Below are positions 40,100 through 47,859 of a stretch of 56,728 nt of DNA, in pieces. Position 1 is the stretch's first letter; every line of letters begins with the position of its first letter. The translations under genes were made by a program, and so were the position numbers. The notes under the pieces were generated by a model, which saw only the letters and a list, made by a program, of their open reading frames with translations, did no database searches and was not told where the DNA came from. Source of the DNA: a virus; IMG/VR virus record IMGVR_UViG_3300017963_000058, positions 1 to 56,728 of that record; one strand, written 5' to 3'.

Positions 40100-40939
40100 T
40101 CACAGCTTGTCCATTTCTCCAACAAAATCGGCAAACAACATGTTCGTTTCTTGCATCAATGCCGTGAGATGATTGCCTATTGCTTGAAATCCAGTATTGA
40201 TGAGTTCGTTGGTTCTCGTTATTCGTGCTTGACTTCCGCTAAAGCCGTTGTTTATGCTATTTCCTAAAGCTCTCATTGCGTTGAAGCTATTGGTAAACCC
40301 TGCTACCGATTCGTGTAAAACCGAGCCGTACCCACTCGGATACCCTTGAACAAAAGCTCTCCAAAAGGCGTAGAAGCCGTTGTATGCGACTTCCCAAATG
40401 ACCCACCAGTAGTTGTACATTCGTTCGGCATGATACTTGACATTTGCCATCTGCTTGTAAATACGAGATGCTGCCCCAGTAGTTACTTGATACGCATACT
40501 CGGTTCTGTTTCTCACATCAACACCAGCATTTACCATGAACCTGCCGCAATCAATAGAACTATTTCCGACATCTGCCGTAGCTTTTGCGATTACATCTGG
40601 TAATGTATTGGTAAGTTTCACGATATTTTGTAGCCGAACCTTTATTTTACTCCCTGCTGATTGAAACACATTCTTGACCCGAAATACTTCGTTTTTAGCC
40701 GTTGCAACTTCACCAGCAATGGCTTCTGCTTTAACTTTTGCTGCTTGAGCCAAATTGGCGTTAATCTGTACTTTAGAAGCAAGAGCTTTGGTATCGTCAT
40801 ATAATCGTTGTGCCTTGTTATAAAGATCGGCAAGTTGAGGGTTAGCTTCGCTGTTTTTCCATTGTTCGAGCTTGTTTAAATCGGATTCAATGTCGCCTAG
40901 TCGTGCCACAACATTAATTTTTTCTAATATGCTAGCCAT
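40100..40939 (-). CDS. Helical virion-like protein (279 aa)
   Basis: The N-terminal 110 residues are coiled coil with Ala-rich heptads (NLAQAAKVKAEAIAGEVATA). The middle is aromatic (YNYWWVIWEVAYNGFYAFWR), possibly membrane-facing. The rest is Asn/Gly-rich helix. No charged catalytic motif is visible. Leaderless start (TATTAAATATG). It could be a tape-measure-like or membrane-penetrating virion component. Confidence 0.55.
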   Translation of the reverse strand: MASILEKINVVARLGDIESDLNKLEQWKNSEANPQLADLYNKAQRLYDDTKALASKVQINANLAQAAKVKAEAIAGEVATAKNEVFRVKNVFQSAGSKIKVRLQNIVKLTNTLPDVIAKATADVGNSSIDCGRFMVNAGVDVRNRTEYAYQVTTGAASRIYKQMANVKYHAERMYNYWWVIWEVAYNGFYAFWRAFVQGYPSGYGSVLHESVAGFTNSFNAMRALGNSINNGFSGSQARITRTNELINTGFQAIGNHLTALMQETNMLFADFVGEMDKL

Positions 40940-40989
40940 ATTTAATAATTATCTTAAAGTTTAAATAAATTTGATGGTAAGTTATAATT

Positions 40990-41127
40990 ATGATGAATAA
41001 TTTAAGTTATAAAGTCAAGAATTACTACGCTAGTGGGAGTCCAGCCGTTAAAGGTTTAAAAATCGTAGCAACAGTAGGCATAATCGGAGCAGTCGGATAC
41101 ATCGTCTATAAAAAGGTAAAAAAATAG
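40990..41127 (+). CDS. Small single-pass membrane protein (45 aa)
   Basis: The ATG at 40990 opens a 45-codon frame: a basic N-terminus (SYKVKNYYASGSPAVKG), one hydrophobic helix (IVATVGIIGAVGYIVY) and a KKVKK end. Typical of small virion membrane proteins. Not recognised. Confidence 0.6.
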   Translation: MMNNLSYKVKNYYASGSPAVKGLKIVATVGIIGAVGYIVYKKVKK

Positions 41128-41130
41128 GCG

Positions 41131-41343
41131 GTGATACGAATCGCTGAACGGGGGAAAAGATATAGCTTGGTATGTGGAACGCCTGAATTTGTAGAAGAAG
41201 CGTTAAACGATGCCGTTTCAGACCTTTCTGGAAATTACAAGTTTGAAGTCGTATCAATGTCCACGCTTTCAATAGGCGAACCAGCGGTATGCGTTTTGGC
41301 AAAAGCAATACCTTTAGCAAAAGGACAAGTAATAATGAGGTAA
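41131..41343 (+). CDS. Hypothetical protein (70 aa), GTG start
   Basis: A GTG lies three bases after the previous stop; AAAGGT lies about 12 bases upstream. Features: LVCGTPEFVEEALNDAVSDL and FEVVSMSTLSIGEPAVCVLA, consistent with a small alpha/beta domain. Start position uncertain. Confidence 0.5.
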   Translation: MIRIAERGKRYSLVCGTPEFVEEALNDAVSDLSGNYKFEVVSMSTLSIGEPAVCVLAKAIPLAKGQVIMR

Positions 41344-41346
41344 AAA

Positions 41347-41601
41347 ATGGCTGATAAGTTCGGTCAAACGCTCATTAACACGGTCGATATTGTACGATGT
41401 GCTATTAAATCAGACGGTTTAATGGATTGTTTGATAAGGCAAAGCAACGGAATAGAACACGAATCACCAAACATCAATCTCATTAACATGAAAGGCACTA
41501 CTTTTTACGAGAAAGACAGCGTTTTCGAGTTTTTCGGTTTTGAAAAGAATTATTGCATAACGACCCGTATTGGAAATTACAACACGCTTAAATGTGAATA
41601 A
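41347..41601 (+). CDS. Hypothetical protein (84 aa)
   Basis: The ATG follows TGAGGTA closely. Residues VDIVRCAIKSDGLMDCLIRQ and FYEKDSVFEFFGFEKNYCIT suggest a small beta protein with three or four cysteines. It lies in a run of four plus-strand genes. Not recognised. Confidence 0.6.
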   Translation: MADKFGQTLINTVDIVRCAIKSDGLMDCLIRQSNGIEHESPNINLINMKGTTFYEKDSVFEFFGFEKNYCITTRIGNYNTLKCE

Positions 41602-41603
41602 AA

Positions 41604-41942
41604 ATGCCAATGAAAATCACTTATGTCGATAGTTTTCCACCTTGCGACATTTGTGGCGAACCTGCTTGGTACGATTGCCGAAGTACGCTTCGGGGAGGCA
41701 AGTGGGCGTACCTTTGCGAAAAAGATTTTGCTCGGTTTGGCACGGAAATGGGCACTCAATTGCGGTTGAGAGAAGAAATTACCAAAAAAACGCCCGGAGA
41801 GATAGATTACGACATTGACGAGTTAATGCAACAGGCAATAATGGATGACTTTCGATGCCCATCTTGTGGTTCTATTCTCGAAGTAGATGCCGAGAAATGT
41901 GGAATATGTGGGTGGAAAAATGTTTTACGAGATTTTATTTAG
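41604..41942 (+). CDS. Double zinc-ribbon protein (112 aa)
   Basis: N-terminal site C14, C17, C25, C38 (CDICGEPAWYDC, WAYLCEKDF), then a helical linker, and a C-terminal ribbon C85, C88, C99, C102 (CPSCGSILEV, KCGICGWK). The first half (GGKWAYLCEKDFARFG) is a motif seen in many phage and bacterial small proteins. Likely nucleic acid-binding; its 3' end overlaps the convergent gene by 8 bp. Confidence 0.75.
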   Translation: MPMKITYVDSFPPCDICGEPAWYDCRSTLRGGKWAYLCEKDFARFGTEMGTQLRLREEITKKTPGEIDYDIDELMQQAIMDDFRCPSCGSILEVDAEKCGICGWKNVLRDFI

Positions 41943-42165
41943 GTTTGAAATCATCTACTTTTTTAATTATCGTGTCCGATTTTTTAGTTGCTTCTTTTAA
42001 TACCCTTTCGGCATAATCTTCCGTGATTTTACCGTATTTCTCGGTCAATTTTCTTATCGCATTAATTTGTTGATTTAATATTCTAAATTGTTTCTCGTCT
42101 ATTTTTATAGTCAAATTTATGTCCAACTTGCTTACCTCTTTAAAAAAATTCATCCAATTACTCAT
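41935..42165 (-). CDS. Small helical protein (76 aa)
   Basis: Features: KLDINLTIKIDEKQFRILNQ and KYGKITEDYAERVLKEATKK. It follows the RHH-like gene with an 8-bp overlap, so it probably works with it. No family is recognised. Confidence 0.6.
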   Translation of the reverse strand: MSNWMNFFKEVSKLDINLTIKIDEKQFRILNQQINAIRKLTEKYGKITEDYAERVLKEATKKSDTIIKKVDDFKPK

Positions 42166-42592
42166 TCTCGTTCTCTTCTTCCATTTTTTCTCGTCTTTTT
42201 TCTAAAAACGCCACGAGTTCTTGTTGTAATTCGTTGCGATACATTGCTTTCTTTTTAGCCAATGCCCTTAACTTGTCTTTCATTTCTTGAGCAAGACCAG
42301 CTTCGGTAGGGTCGAGTTCAACGGACTTAAACATTCTTTTTGGCTTGAAGTCCATTGTCGTGTCGTGCGTTGTTTCTGGTATTGCCGAGATTGAAATAAA
42401 CTTCAGCTCTTCGAGTCGTGTCGAAATAAACTGCATTAATAAATCTGCTATTTCGTTGTTGGTACTGTCAGGTCTAATAGCTCTATCCCGAATGTATTTC
42501 GCTCTCGTCTTTCCGAATTTCTTGGCATAAGAGTCGATGATGTTTAGTTCTTCGTCATTTGCCCAGAACGCAACATAATTTTCTCGTACCAT
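42158..42592 (-). CDS. Ribbon-helix-helix-like regulator 2 (144 aa)
   Basis: The N-terminus ENYVAFWANDEELNIIDSYA followed by KKFGKTRAKYIRDRAI has the strand-helix-helix order of RHH regulators. The remainder is helical and charged (multimerisation or effector region). The gene is divergent from 42732, and the 10-bp array at 42656-42685 lies between them, a natural candidate for its own operator. Confidence 0.6.
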   Translation of the reverse strand: MVRENYVAFWANDEELNIIDSYAKKFGKTRAKYIRDRAIRPDSTNNEIADLLMQFISTRLEELKFISISAIPETTHDTTMDFKPKRMFKSVELDPTEAGLAQEMKDKLRALAKKKAMYRNELQQELVAFLEKRREKMEEENENE

Positions 42593-42655
42593 ATCTTTAT
42601 ATTATCTTTAAAGAATTTAAGTGTTTTTGAATGTTTTTTAGAATATTCTCGATAG

Positions 42656-42685
42656 TTAAATTAACTTAATTTAACTTAAATTAAC
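42656..42685. repeat. 10-bp phased operator-like array, copy 4
   Basis: Three units TTAAATTAAC, TTAATTTAAC, TTAAATTAAC. The array is framed by CTCG (42648-42651) and CGAG (42689-42692), so the whole block is also part of a larger imperfect inverted repeat. It lies between divergent genes at 42592 (minus) and 42732 (plus), with a TATA-like ATTTTTATG at 42701. Confidence 0.8.
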
Positions 42686-42731
42686 TTCCGAGAACGCAAT
42701 ATTTTTATGTGTATAGTGGTAAATATTAAAT

Positions 42732-42977
42732 ATGCCGTTAATAGTTCACATAGCTTGGGAGTTTGAAGACGAAAAAAAGAAAGACGAAACCATCAAAGCC
42801 GTCTATAAAATCTCTGGTAATCACATCGTATCAATGAGAGAAGAAGAGTCCGAAGACGAGATAACCAAGAAAGACTTGGAAGCCATTGCCTTGACTTTAG
42901 ACGAGTTAGATAAGGGAGAATCTGCCAAAATCTTTTTAAACAGCTTGAAAACCGTAGAACCAGAAGAATTGGAATAG
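42732..42977 (+). CDS. Small acidic protein (81 aa)
   Basis: Features: PLIVHIAWEFEDEKKKDETI, GNHIVSMREEESEDEI and an acidic C-terminus. Leaderless: TATA near 42705 is 27 bp from the ATG. The 10-bp array upstream suggests strict control. Possibly an anti-regulator or DNA mimic because of its charge, but this is speculation. Confidence 0.55.
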   Translation: MPLIVHIAWEFEDEKKKDETIKAVYKISGNHIVSMREEESEDEITKKDLEAIALTLDELDKGESAKIFLNSLKTVEPEELE

Positions 42978-43064
42978 GTGTTATCTCTGTCGGATGAGAT
43001 AATTAGTATAGATAAAGTACTAATATTTTCTTTTAAAGAAAAAAATAAACAGATACGATTTTTT

Positions 43065-44123
43065 TTATTCACTTAATTCTATTTTAAAATAGTTTTGTGG
43101 CGTAATTGAATTTTTAAGTTTAAAATCAGAATTAAAGTAATTATCTAATGATTTTTTCATTTCCAATGCGATCCTTTTTATTACAGGCACTGGTACGGAA
43201 TTAGCAAGTTGTTTATATGCCTGCGTCATAGAGACAGGAAATTTGTATGTGTCTGGGAAACCTTGTAAACGCGCCCATTCTCTTTCAGTCATTTTTCTAA
43301 TCCCCTCACTATTTTTCTTTTTAAATGGATCATCTCCCTCTTGCCATGAGTCATAAAAAATTTCATCTTTAATTAAATTTCTTTCCTTTCCCATACCTCC
43401 ACACACTAATGTATTAGCTATTCCTTTAGAATCAATAACTTGATAACCAAATCCATTTCCCTTAGCTTTATGTCGATTTTTATGGTTTTTCAGCGTATTT
43501 AGATACTGTTGTGAAAGATAATATTTAATATCTACTCTATTTGAGTTTATAATTTTATCAATAAAGACTTTTTTATTTCTAGCACTCGGAAATTTAAATT
43601 TTATATCTTCTCTGAAACCAATAATGTACAATCTTTCTCTATTTTGTGGTAAACCATAATCAACAGCATTTAATATTTTGTGATGAATAAAATAACCTAG
43701 TTTCTCTTCTAAAATTTCCATAATTATTCTAAAAGTCTCGCCTTTTTTGTGATGTTTTAAATTTTTTACATTTTCTAATAAAAACGCAAAAGGCCTTTTC
43801 AAATTTATAATATCTGATATACAGAAGAATAAATTCCCCCTCTCATCTTTAAAACCATTTTTCTTCCCTGCTAAAGAAAAAGCTTGACATGGAAATCCTG
43901 CTAATAATATATCAAATTTTGGTATTTTCTGAAATTTAATTTTCTTAATATCTACCTTATGAAATTTGTGTAATTTTCCAAAATTCTCTTCGTATGTCTG
44001 ACAAGAAAATGGATTGATGTCATTTGAAAAAATAAATTCGATTTGATCATTAAATGCTTGTTCAAATCCTAATCGAATTCCCCCTATTCCAGCAAATAAA
44101 TCTATAGCTCTATATATCTTCAT
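43065..44123 (-). CDS. DNA (cytosine-5) methyltransferase
   Basis: A complete 352-residue C5 methyltransferase: motif I AIDLFAGIGGIRLGF, motif IV FPCQ with catalytic C79, motif VI ENV (117-119), motif VIII QNRERLY (160-166), motif IX RLQGFPDTY and motif X ANSVPV. No restriction endonuclease gene is evident beside it. A lone viral methyltransferase would protect the genome from host restriction enzymes or alter gene control. The target sequence cannot be told from the variable region. Confidence 0.95.
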   Translation of the reverse strand: MKIYRAIDLFAGIGGIRLGFEQAFNDQIEFIFSNDINPFSCQTYEENFGKLHKFHKVDIKKIKFQKIPKFDILLAGFPCQAFSLAGKKNGFKDERGNLFFCISDIINLKRPFAFLLENVKNLKHHKKGETFRIIMEILEEKLGYFIHHKILNAVDYGLPQNRERLYIIGFREDIKFKFPSARNKKVFIDKIINSNRVDIKYYLSQQYLNTLKNHKNRHKAKGNGFGYQVIDSKGIANTLVCGGMGKERNLIKDEIFYDSWQEGDDPFKKKNSEGIRKMTEREWARLQGFPDTYKFPVSMTQAYKQLANSVPVPVIKRIALEMKKSLDNYFNSDFKLKNSITPQNYFKIELSE

Positions 44124-44293
44124 TTATTAAATAGAATTTTGTTTTATGTATATTAACATATTTCTATTATCTCATAAATAAATATTAAGCGATTTTTTAG
44201 TTGGTTATGAAACGATTAAGGATTCTAGGTTTCGATGTGAAAAACTAAAAGACCCAGAATCAGAAATTACTATGTTTCATAAAAGTTTCGATA

Positions 44294-44755
44294 TTGATAA
44301 AGACCTTAATAGAGGTTTTATCGGAGGAGATAGAGAGACCAAAAATCTCGGAAAAGTGTAGAGGATGTTATAGTGCTCTTTCTATGGCATCAATAAAGGA
44401 TTGGGCAGAAGAAGTCCAAGATTATGTGATAGGGACTAGTAAGATTAAAGATTTAACTGTTGATTATGAGAATTTTGAACGAATACTTGATGATGAATGT
44501 TTATTAAAAGTGTTTGAAAAAAGAAGTATGGATTATGATACAAGGGGAGCTCTTAAAGCTGCTCAGCAAATAAAGAAGGGACAAACATGTCCACCATCAT
44601 TACCTTTATCTACATTATATCCAGTGTGTAAGTCAATGGGGGAATCTTGGTTTAAAGAGTTTGGATGGGTTTATAATAATGAAAAAATAGACATAGACGC
44701 ATATAATAAAGATGGTAAATGGTATTCAAAAAAAAGTATAATGTCGATTAAATAA
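44294..44755 (+). CDS. Hypothetical protein (153 aa), uncertain 5' end
   Basis: No ATG or GTG lies near the start of this frame; a TTG at 44294 or the internal ATG at 44385 would begin it. The frame just upstream (44190-44360) in another phase also reads like protein (YETIKDSRFRCEKLKDPESE, FDIDKDLNRGFIGGDRETK), so a frameshift may have split one gene. Cysteines occur (EKCRGCYSALSM). No family is recognised. It faces the methyltransferase across a divergent gap. Confidence 0.5.
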   Translation: MIKTLIEVLSEEIERPKISEKCRGCYSALSMASIKDWAEEVQDYVIGTSKIKDLTVDYENFERILDDECLLKVFEKRSMDYDTRGALKAAQQIKKGQTCPPSLPLSTLYPVCKSMGESWFKEFGWVYNNEKIDIDAYNKDGKWYSKKSIMSIK

Positions 44756-44765
44756 AAAAAACTTC

Positions 44766-45194
44766 TTACATTATGAACAGTAAGAAGCAAACAATTGAAA
44801 TGCCAAAAGCGGCAAGTCCGTTGATTAATAGCCATAGCGTAGAAAACGGTCCTTTTCCTTTCCAACGCCACAAACAACCGTGATAAAACTTGATTTGATA
44901 TGTACCGACCCATTTTGATGGGGTAATGGTTATGTCTGTTAATAGATGTAAGCCCCAAGACATCATGAAAAGCAGGTGATAGAGATTGAAATTAAATATT
45001 AACACTATCAATGGAAATGTAATCGAGTGAAATATGAAATTTCTATGAAGTCCTTCGCTTAGTAAAAGGTCGGTATCTGGAGCTGCTGAGATTAATATCG
45101 GCAAGATTATCATCGACACGGTTATTTTTTCTACTACATACGCTAGTATGGCAAACAAAACGAGTCCTGACAACAAGTGATAACTTCGCTTCAT
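44766..45194 (-). CDS. YdjM-like membrane metal hydrolase (DUF457)
   Basis: 142 residues from the ATG at 45194, positioned by the promoter at 45214-45226. The YdjM/DUF457 metal-site pattern is visible: PDTD (39-42), HR (50-51), HS (56-57), H83 and D87 (GLHLLTD). Several hydrophobic segments surround it. The family is found in archaea and phages; its substrate is not known, though lipid or lysis roles are discussed. A late function at the host membrane is plausible. Confidence 0.75.
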   Translation of the reverse strand: MKRSYHLLSGLVLFAILAYVVEKITVSMIILPILISAAPDTDLLLSEGLHRNFIFHSITFPLIVLIFNFNLYHLLFMMSWGLHLLTDITITPSKWVGTYQIKFYHGCLWRWKGKGPFSTLWLLINGLAAFGISIVCFLLFIM

Positions 45195-45213
45195 ACTTAA
45201 AATATCGACAACG

Positions 45214-45226
45214 AATATATAAAGGT
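45214..45226 (-). promoter_or_regulatory. BRE/TATA promoter of the YdjM-like gene
   Basis: The minus strand reads ACCTTTATATATT, centred 25 bp from the ATG at 45194. GATATTTTAAGTATG covers the start codon, a clear example of the late promoter pattern. Confidence 0.75.
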
Positions 45227-45231
45227 ATTTT

Positions 45232-47016
45232 TTACTCTTCTCGGAACTCTGGATGTTCAATTTCCCATTGTTCGTACCAATTGCCCCAAGACTGGAAGTT
45301 AAATGTATTTTCTTCCGTGTCGTAAACAATGGTCGTGTCGTAAGTATCACCAATATTTACATAAAGAGCAATCGTATTAAACCAAAATTGATTGACATAA
45401 TATTCAGCTACTCTTATTCCCTCCACGCCATACCCGCCTAAGGCAATATTAGCCATTTCCATTGCTCTTTCTGCCGTAGAATAATCGAAATTAGTATTAA
45501 TCAATGCTCTACTTGCTCTCATTGTTTTTGCTAGTTCGTTAGCTTCGGCAGTTGGAATTCCAAAAACGGTTTCTAACTCTTGAAAATAACTAGTGGTTAT
45601 GGCTGTTACTCCCGTCATTTCCAGCTGTTTTTTTGAAATCATCGGGTCAAACACATTGCGGTCGTGCCACGCCAAGCTCTGTTCGGGAAATTTTAACGAC
45701 ATGATAATTCCTTGTTCGGTTTTGTGCTTGTATAACGGACTATTTTTAGAAGCACGGATGAAATCATCTAAAACCGTTGTTATTAACGGCATTGGGACTT
45801 GAATTCTATTTTCGTTTTCGTTCCATTCAGCCCTGATTACTTCGTAGCGATACATGAATTCGCCATATACGGCATTATAATCAACGCTACCCCAATTTAA
45901 ATTAAAACTTGGATCTATGAAATAAGATCGAGTGTAATAAAATTTTAAATCAGCGGGGTCGTAAAAAACCCAAATACGATGATGTTTCACAACATGATGT
46001 CCCTCCGAGCCATCTGGTGGAGTTAGTTGAGGCGACCAAGAGTTTTTACATTGCAGTCTTAATAATATTTCATCGTTTAAATGCTCGTTCATGCTCCGTT
46101 CTGACGGAAATTTTTGGTTTATGTGTCTTATATTGTTATATAAATTTTCCAAGTCTTGATGATACCATTGGTTCATGCTTTCTTTATCAAAATCGGAAAA
46201 CCACCACGCTTTTACTTGATTTTTCAATTCTTCCAGTCGCATCCTAGCGGGCATTTTCAAGTTCCATTTTCTCAATTCATCTCTGGTATAATACGGTTTG
46301 CCGTCTACGATTAACGCAGGATGTATGCAATTAATCGTTTCCATATTTTTAGCTTCCGTGTCGTAGATATTTCCCGTTTTCTTTATTATTTCGATTACTT
46401 TCGTGTCAGAGATTTTGTACTGTTGTTTATCACTTACATCTTGCATGGCTGGTAAACCTTTTAGCAATTCAGTCCAATCAGTTCTTTCTCTTTCCAGTTT
46501 ATCTTGAATGATTTCATCGTCTGCCCACATTTCTAAATACCCGTCAATAATTTCGTGAGCACGACCAAATAAAACGATTTGTGAGTCTTGACCCGGCATT
46601 ACTATCACACACGCTCTTAATTTTTCTTGGTCGTATCTTTCGTGTTGTTTCATCTTGAATTTCTTGAATATGGCACTTACTTCTTGAGATTTCACGCAAT
46701 CTATTAAAGGGAATTCCAAGCATGCTTCTTCTATCGTGTCAAGAGGTTTTTGGTAATCTCTTTTAATGTCCATCGTGAGATCTTGTTGTGAATATCCCGC
46801 TTTTTCAATTCTCGCCATTGCTTTTCCGTATTCTTGGAATTGTTTTTCTGTTAAATCGAGAGCGAGAGGACAAAGCTCTTCGTTTTTTAGTTCTAGATGA
46901 TGCTTGTTTACGATTTCGTTTTTTACCAAATAGGCACACGATTTCAAATCTCCTAACTTGCATTGTTTATAATAATCGTTTAATGTAGGAATAGTAAATA
47001 TATCATCATCTGACAT
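45232..47016 (-). CDS. Large orphan protein (594 aa)
   Basis: A globular protein without signal peptide or membrane segment, rich in aromatic residues and acidic overall. Features: ACVIVMPGQDSQIVLFGRAH, WFSDFDKESMNQWYHQDLEN, GHHVVKHHRIWVFYDPADL and FWFNTIALYVNIGDTYDTT. Cysteines are few and show no ordered metal site. Own leaderless promoter (TTTTTTATATTT near 47040). As one of the longest non-spike proteins, it may be a capsid, portal-like or lysis protein. I do not recognise the fold. Confidence 0.6.
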   Translation of the reverse strand: MSDDDIFTIPTLNDYYKQCKLGDLKSCAYLVKNEIVNKHHLELKNEELCPLALDLTEKQFQEYGKAMARIEKAGYSQQDLTMDIKRDYQKPLDTIEEACLEFPLIDCVKSQEVSAIFKKFKMKQHERYDQEKLRACVIVMPGQDSQIVLFGRAHEIIDGYLEMWADDEIIQDKLERERTDWTELLKGLPAMQDVSDKQQYKISDTKVIEIIKKTGNIYDTEAKNMETINCIHPALIVDGKPYYTRDELRKWNLKMPARMRLEELKNQVKAWWFSDFDKESMNQWYHQDLENLYNNIRHINQKFPSERSMNEHLNDEILLRLQCKNSWSPQLTPPDGSEGHHVVKHHRIWVFYDPADLKFYYTRSYFIDPSFNLNWGSVDYNAVYGEFMYRYEVIRAEWNENENRIQVPMPLITTVLDDFIRASKNSPLYKHKTEQGIIMSLKFPEQSLAWHDRNVFDPMISKKQLEMTGVTAITTSYFQELETVFGIPTAEANELAKTMRASRALINTNFDYSTAERAMEMANIALGGYGVEGIRVAEYYVNQFWFNTIALYVNIGDTYDTTIVYDTEENTFNFQSWGNWYEQWEIEHPEFREE

Positions 47017-47072
47017 TACATAATAAATAGACTTGTAAATATAAAAAATTTAAGGAAAAGTTTGTCGGCTCA

Positions 47073-47147
47073 GGGGAGTTCAATACTCCCCGTCATCGCC
47101 TCTGTCTATGATGGCATCGTGATTCCAACGGGTACTCTACTGGTCAC
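47073..47147 (+). ncRNA. Putative structured RNA with three hairpins
   Basis: A GC-rich island in AT-rich DNA. Hairpin 1: GGGGAG (47073-47078), loop TTCAATA, CTCCCC (47086-47091), which looks like a tRNA T-arm. Hairpin 2: GTCATC (47092-47097) with GATGGC (47110-47115). Hairpin 3: GTGA..CCA (47119-47127) with TGGTCAC (47141-47147). No full tRNA cloverleaf can be built on either strand. The direction of transcription is unknown. It overlaps the last codons of the gene 47137-47547. Confidence 0.45.
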
Positions 47148-47547
47148 CTTGCTTACAATATCTTTGGTGAGCCCCTAAATTTTTAAACATCCTATGGCAT
47201 TTAGGACATTCAGTCAATTCTTCTTCGGATTCTTTTTCTTCTTCGATTTCTTGCGAATGGCTTAACCGAGCAATGTTCTTGTTAATTTCGTCAATTTGAT
47301 TCATCAAGCTGAGATTTTGCGTTTGAAGTCCTTTAATCTGCTCATCTTTTTGCCTCATTTGTTCTTGTAAGGTTTCAAATGCTTCTTTTGGGTATTGATT
47401 TCTCAGAGCTTCTCGTTTGACATACAATTCGTTAAGAATCTGCTTGAATCCTTTTGCCTTGTTTCTATCTCCTTTTTCTTTGGCAAAAGCCATCTTATTT
47501 TCAAATTTTTGAATGTTATCTATGACAACTTTATATTCTTCTGACAT
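47137..47547 (-). CDS. Coiled-coil protein with C-terminal C2HC zinc finger
   Basis: 136 residues. A long coiled coil (about 10-100, EQMRQKDEQIKGLQTQNLSL) leads to an acidic hinge and a zinc finger C114, C117, H127, C131 (CPKCHRMFKNLGAHQRYC). It may dimerise through the coil and bind DNA or protein by the finger. Confidence 0.7.
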   Translation of the reverse strand: MSEEYKVVIDNIQKFENKMAFAKEKGDRNKAKGFKQILNELYVKREALRNQYPKEAFETLQEQMRQKDEQIKGLQTQNLSLMNQIDEINKNIARLSHSQEIEEEKESEEELTECPKCHRMFKNLGAHQRYCKQGDQ

Positions 47548-47616
47548 TATAAATAATAATTTATTATTTGATATTTAAACTTAACATTTTTTAGGAAGTG
47601 AAACAATAATTAAATT

Positions 47617-47859
47617 ATGAGTGATCCTTTAAAGGAGTTAGAAAAAACTTGTAAGATTTATCCAGATGACTCAGAATTCGGGAAAAGTTGCCAAGAATTA
47701 ATAAGAGAAAGAAATACAAAAGGAATGGGAGATTTTGCTTTTGTAAATAAATTTTTTGCTTCTATCGAAAAAGACATAACTGACAACAAAGAGAAAAAAG
47801 AGCTTTTAAATAAACTCGAAGAATTTATTGATAAAAAAGATGTAAAACTGAGGAAATAA
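47617..47859 (+). CDS. Small helical protein upstream of topoisomerase-like gene (80 aa)
   Basis: The ATG follows GGAAGTGA. Features: PLKELEKTCKIYPDDSEFGK and IEKDITDNKEKKELLNKLEE. Its stop overlaps the start of the next gene (TAATG), so both are made together. It may be a subunit or regulator of the large protein. Confidence 0.65.
   Translation: MSDPLKELEKTCKIYPDDSEFGKSCQELIRERNTKGMGDFAFVNKFFASIEKDITDNKEKKELLNKLEEFIDKKDVKLRK

Noticed and set aside
8507-42685. CRISPR array made of the TTAAWTTAAC repeats
   Set aside because: Units are 10 bp with no spacers, three per site and scattered over four places; no Cas1, Cas2 or effector gene is present. The Cas4-like protein alone does not support CRISPR.
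45195-45353. Longer N-terminus of the YdjM-like protein
   Set aside because: The BRE/TATA at 45214-45226 lies inside that extension, and it overlaps the end of the gene 45232-47016.
47073-47100. tRNA gene
   Set aside because: Only a T-arm-like hairpin is present. No acceptor stem, D-arm or anticodon arm can be placed around it on either strand.
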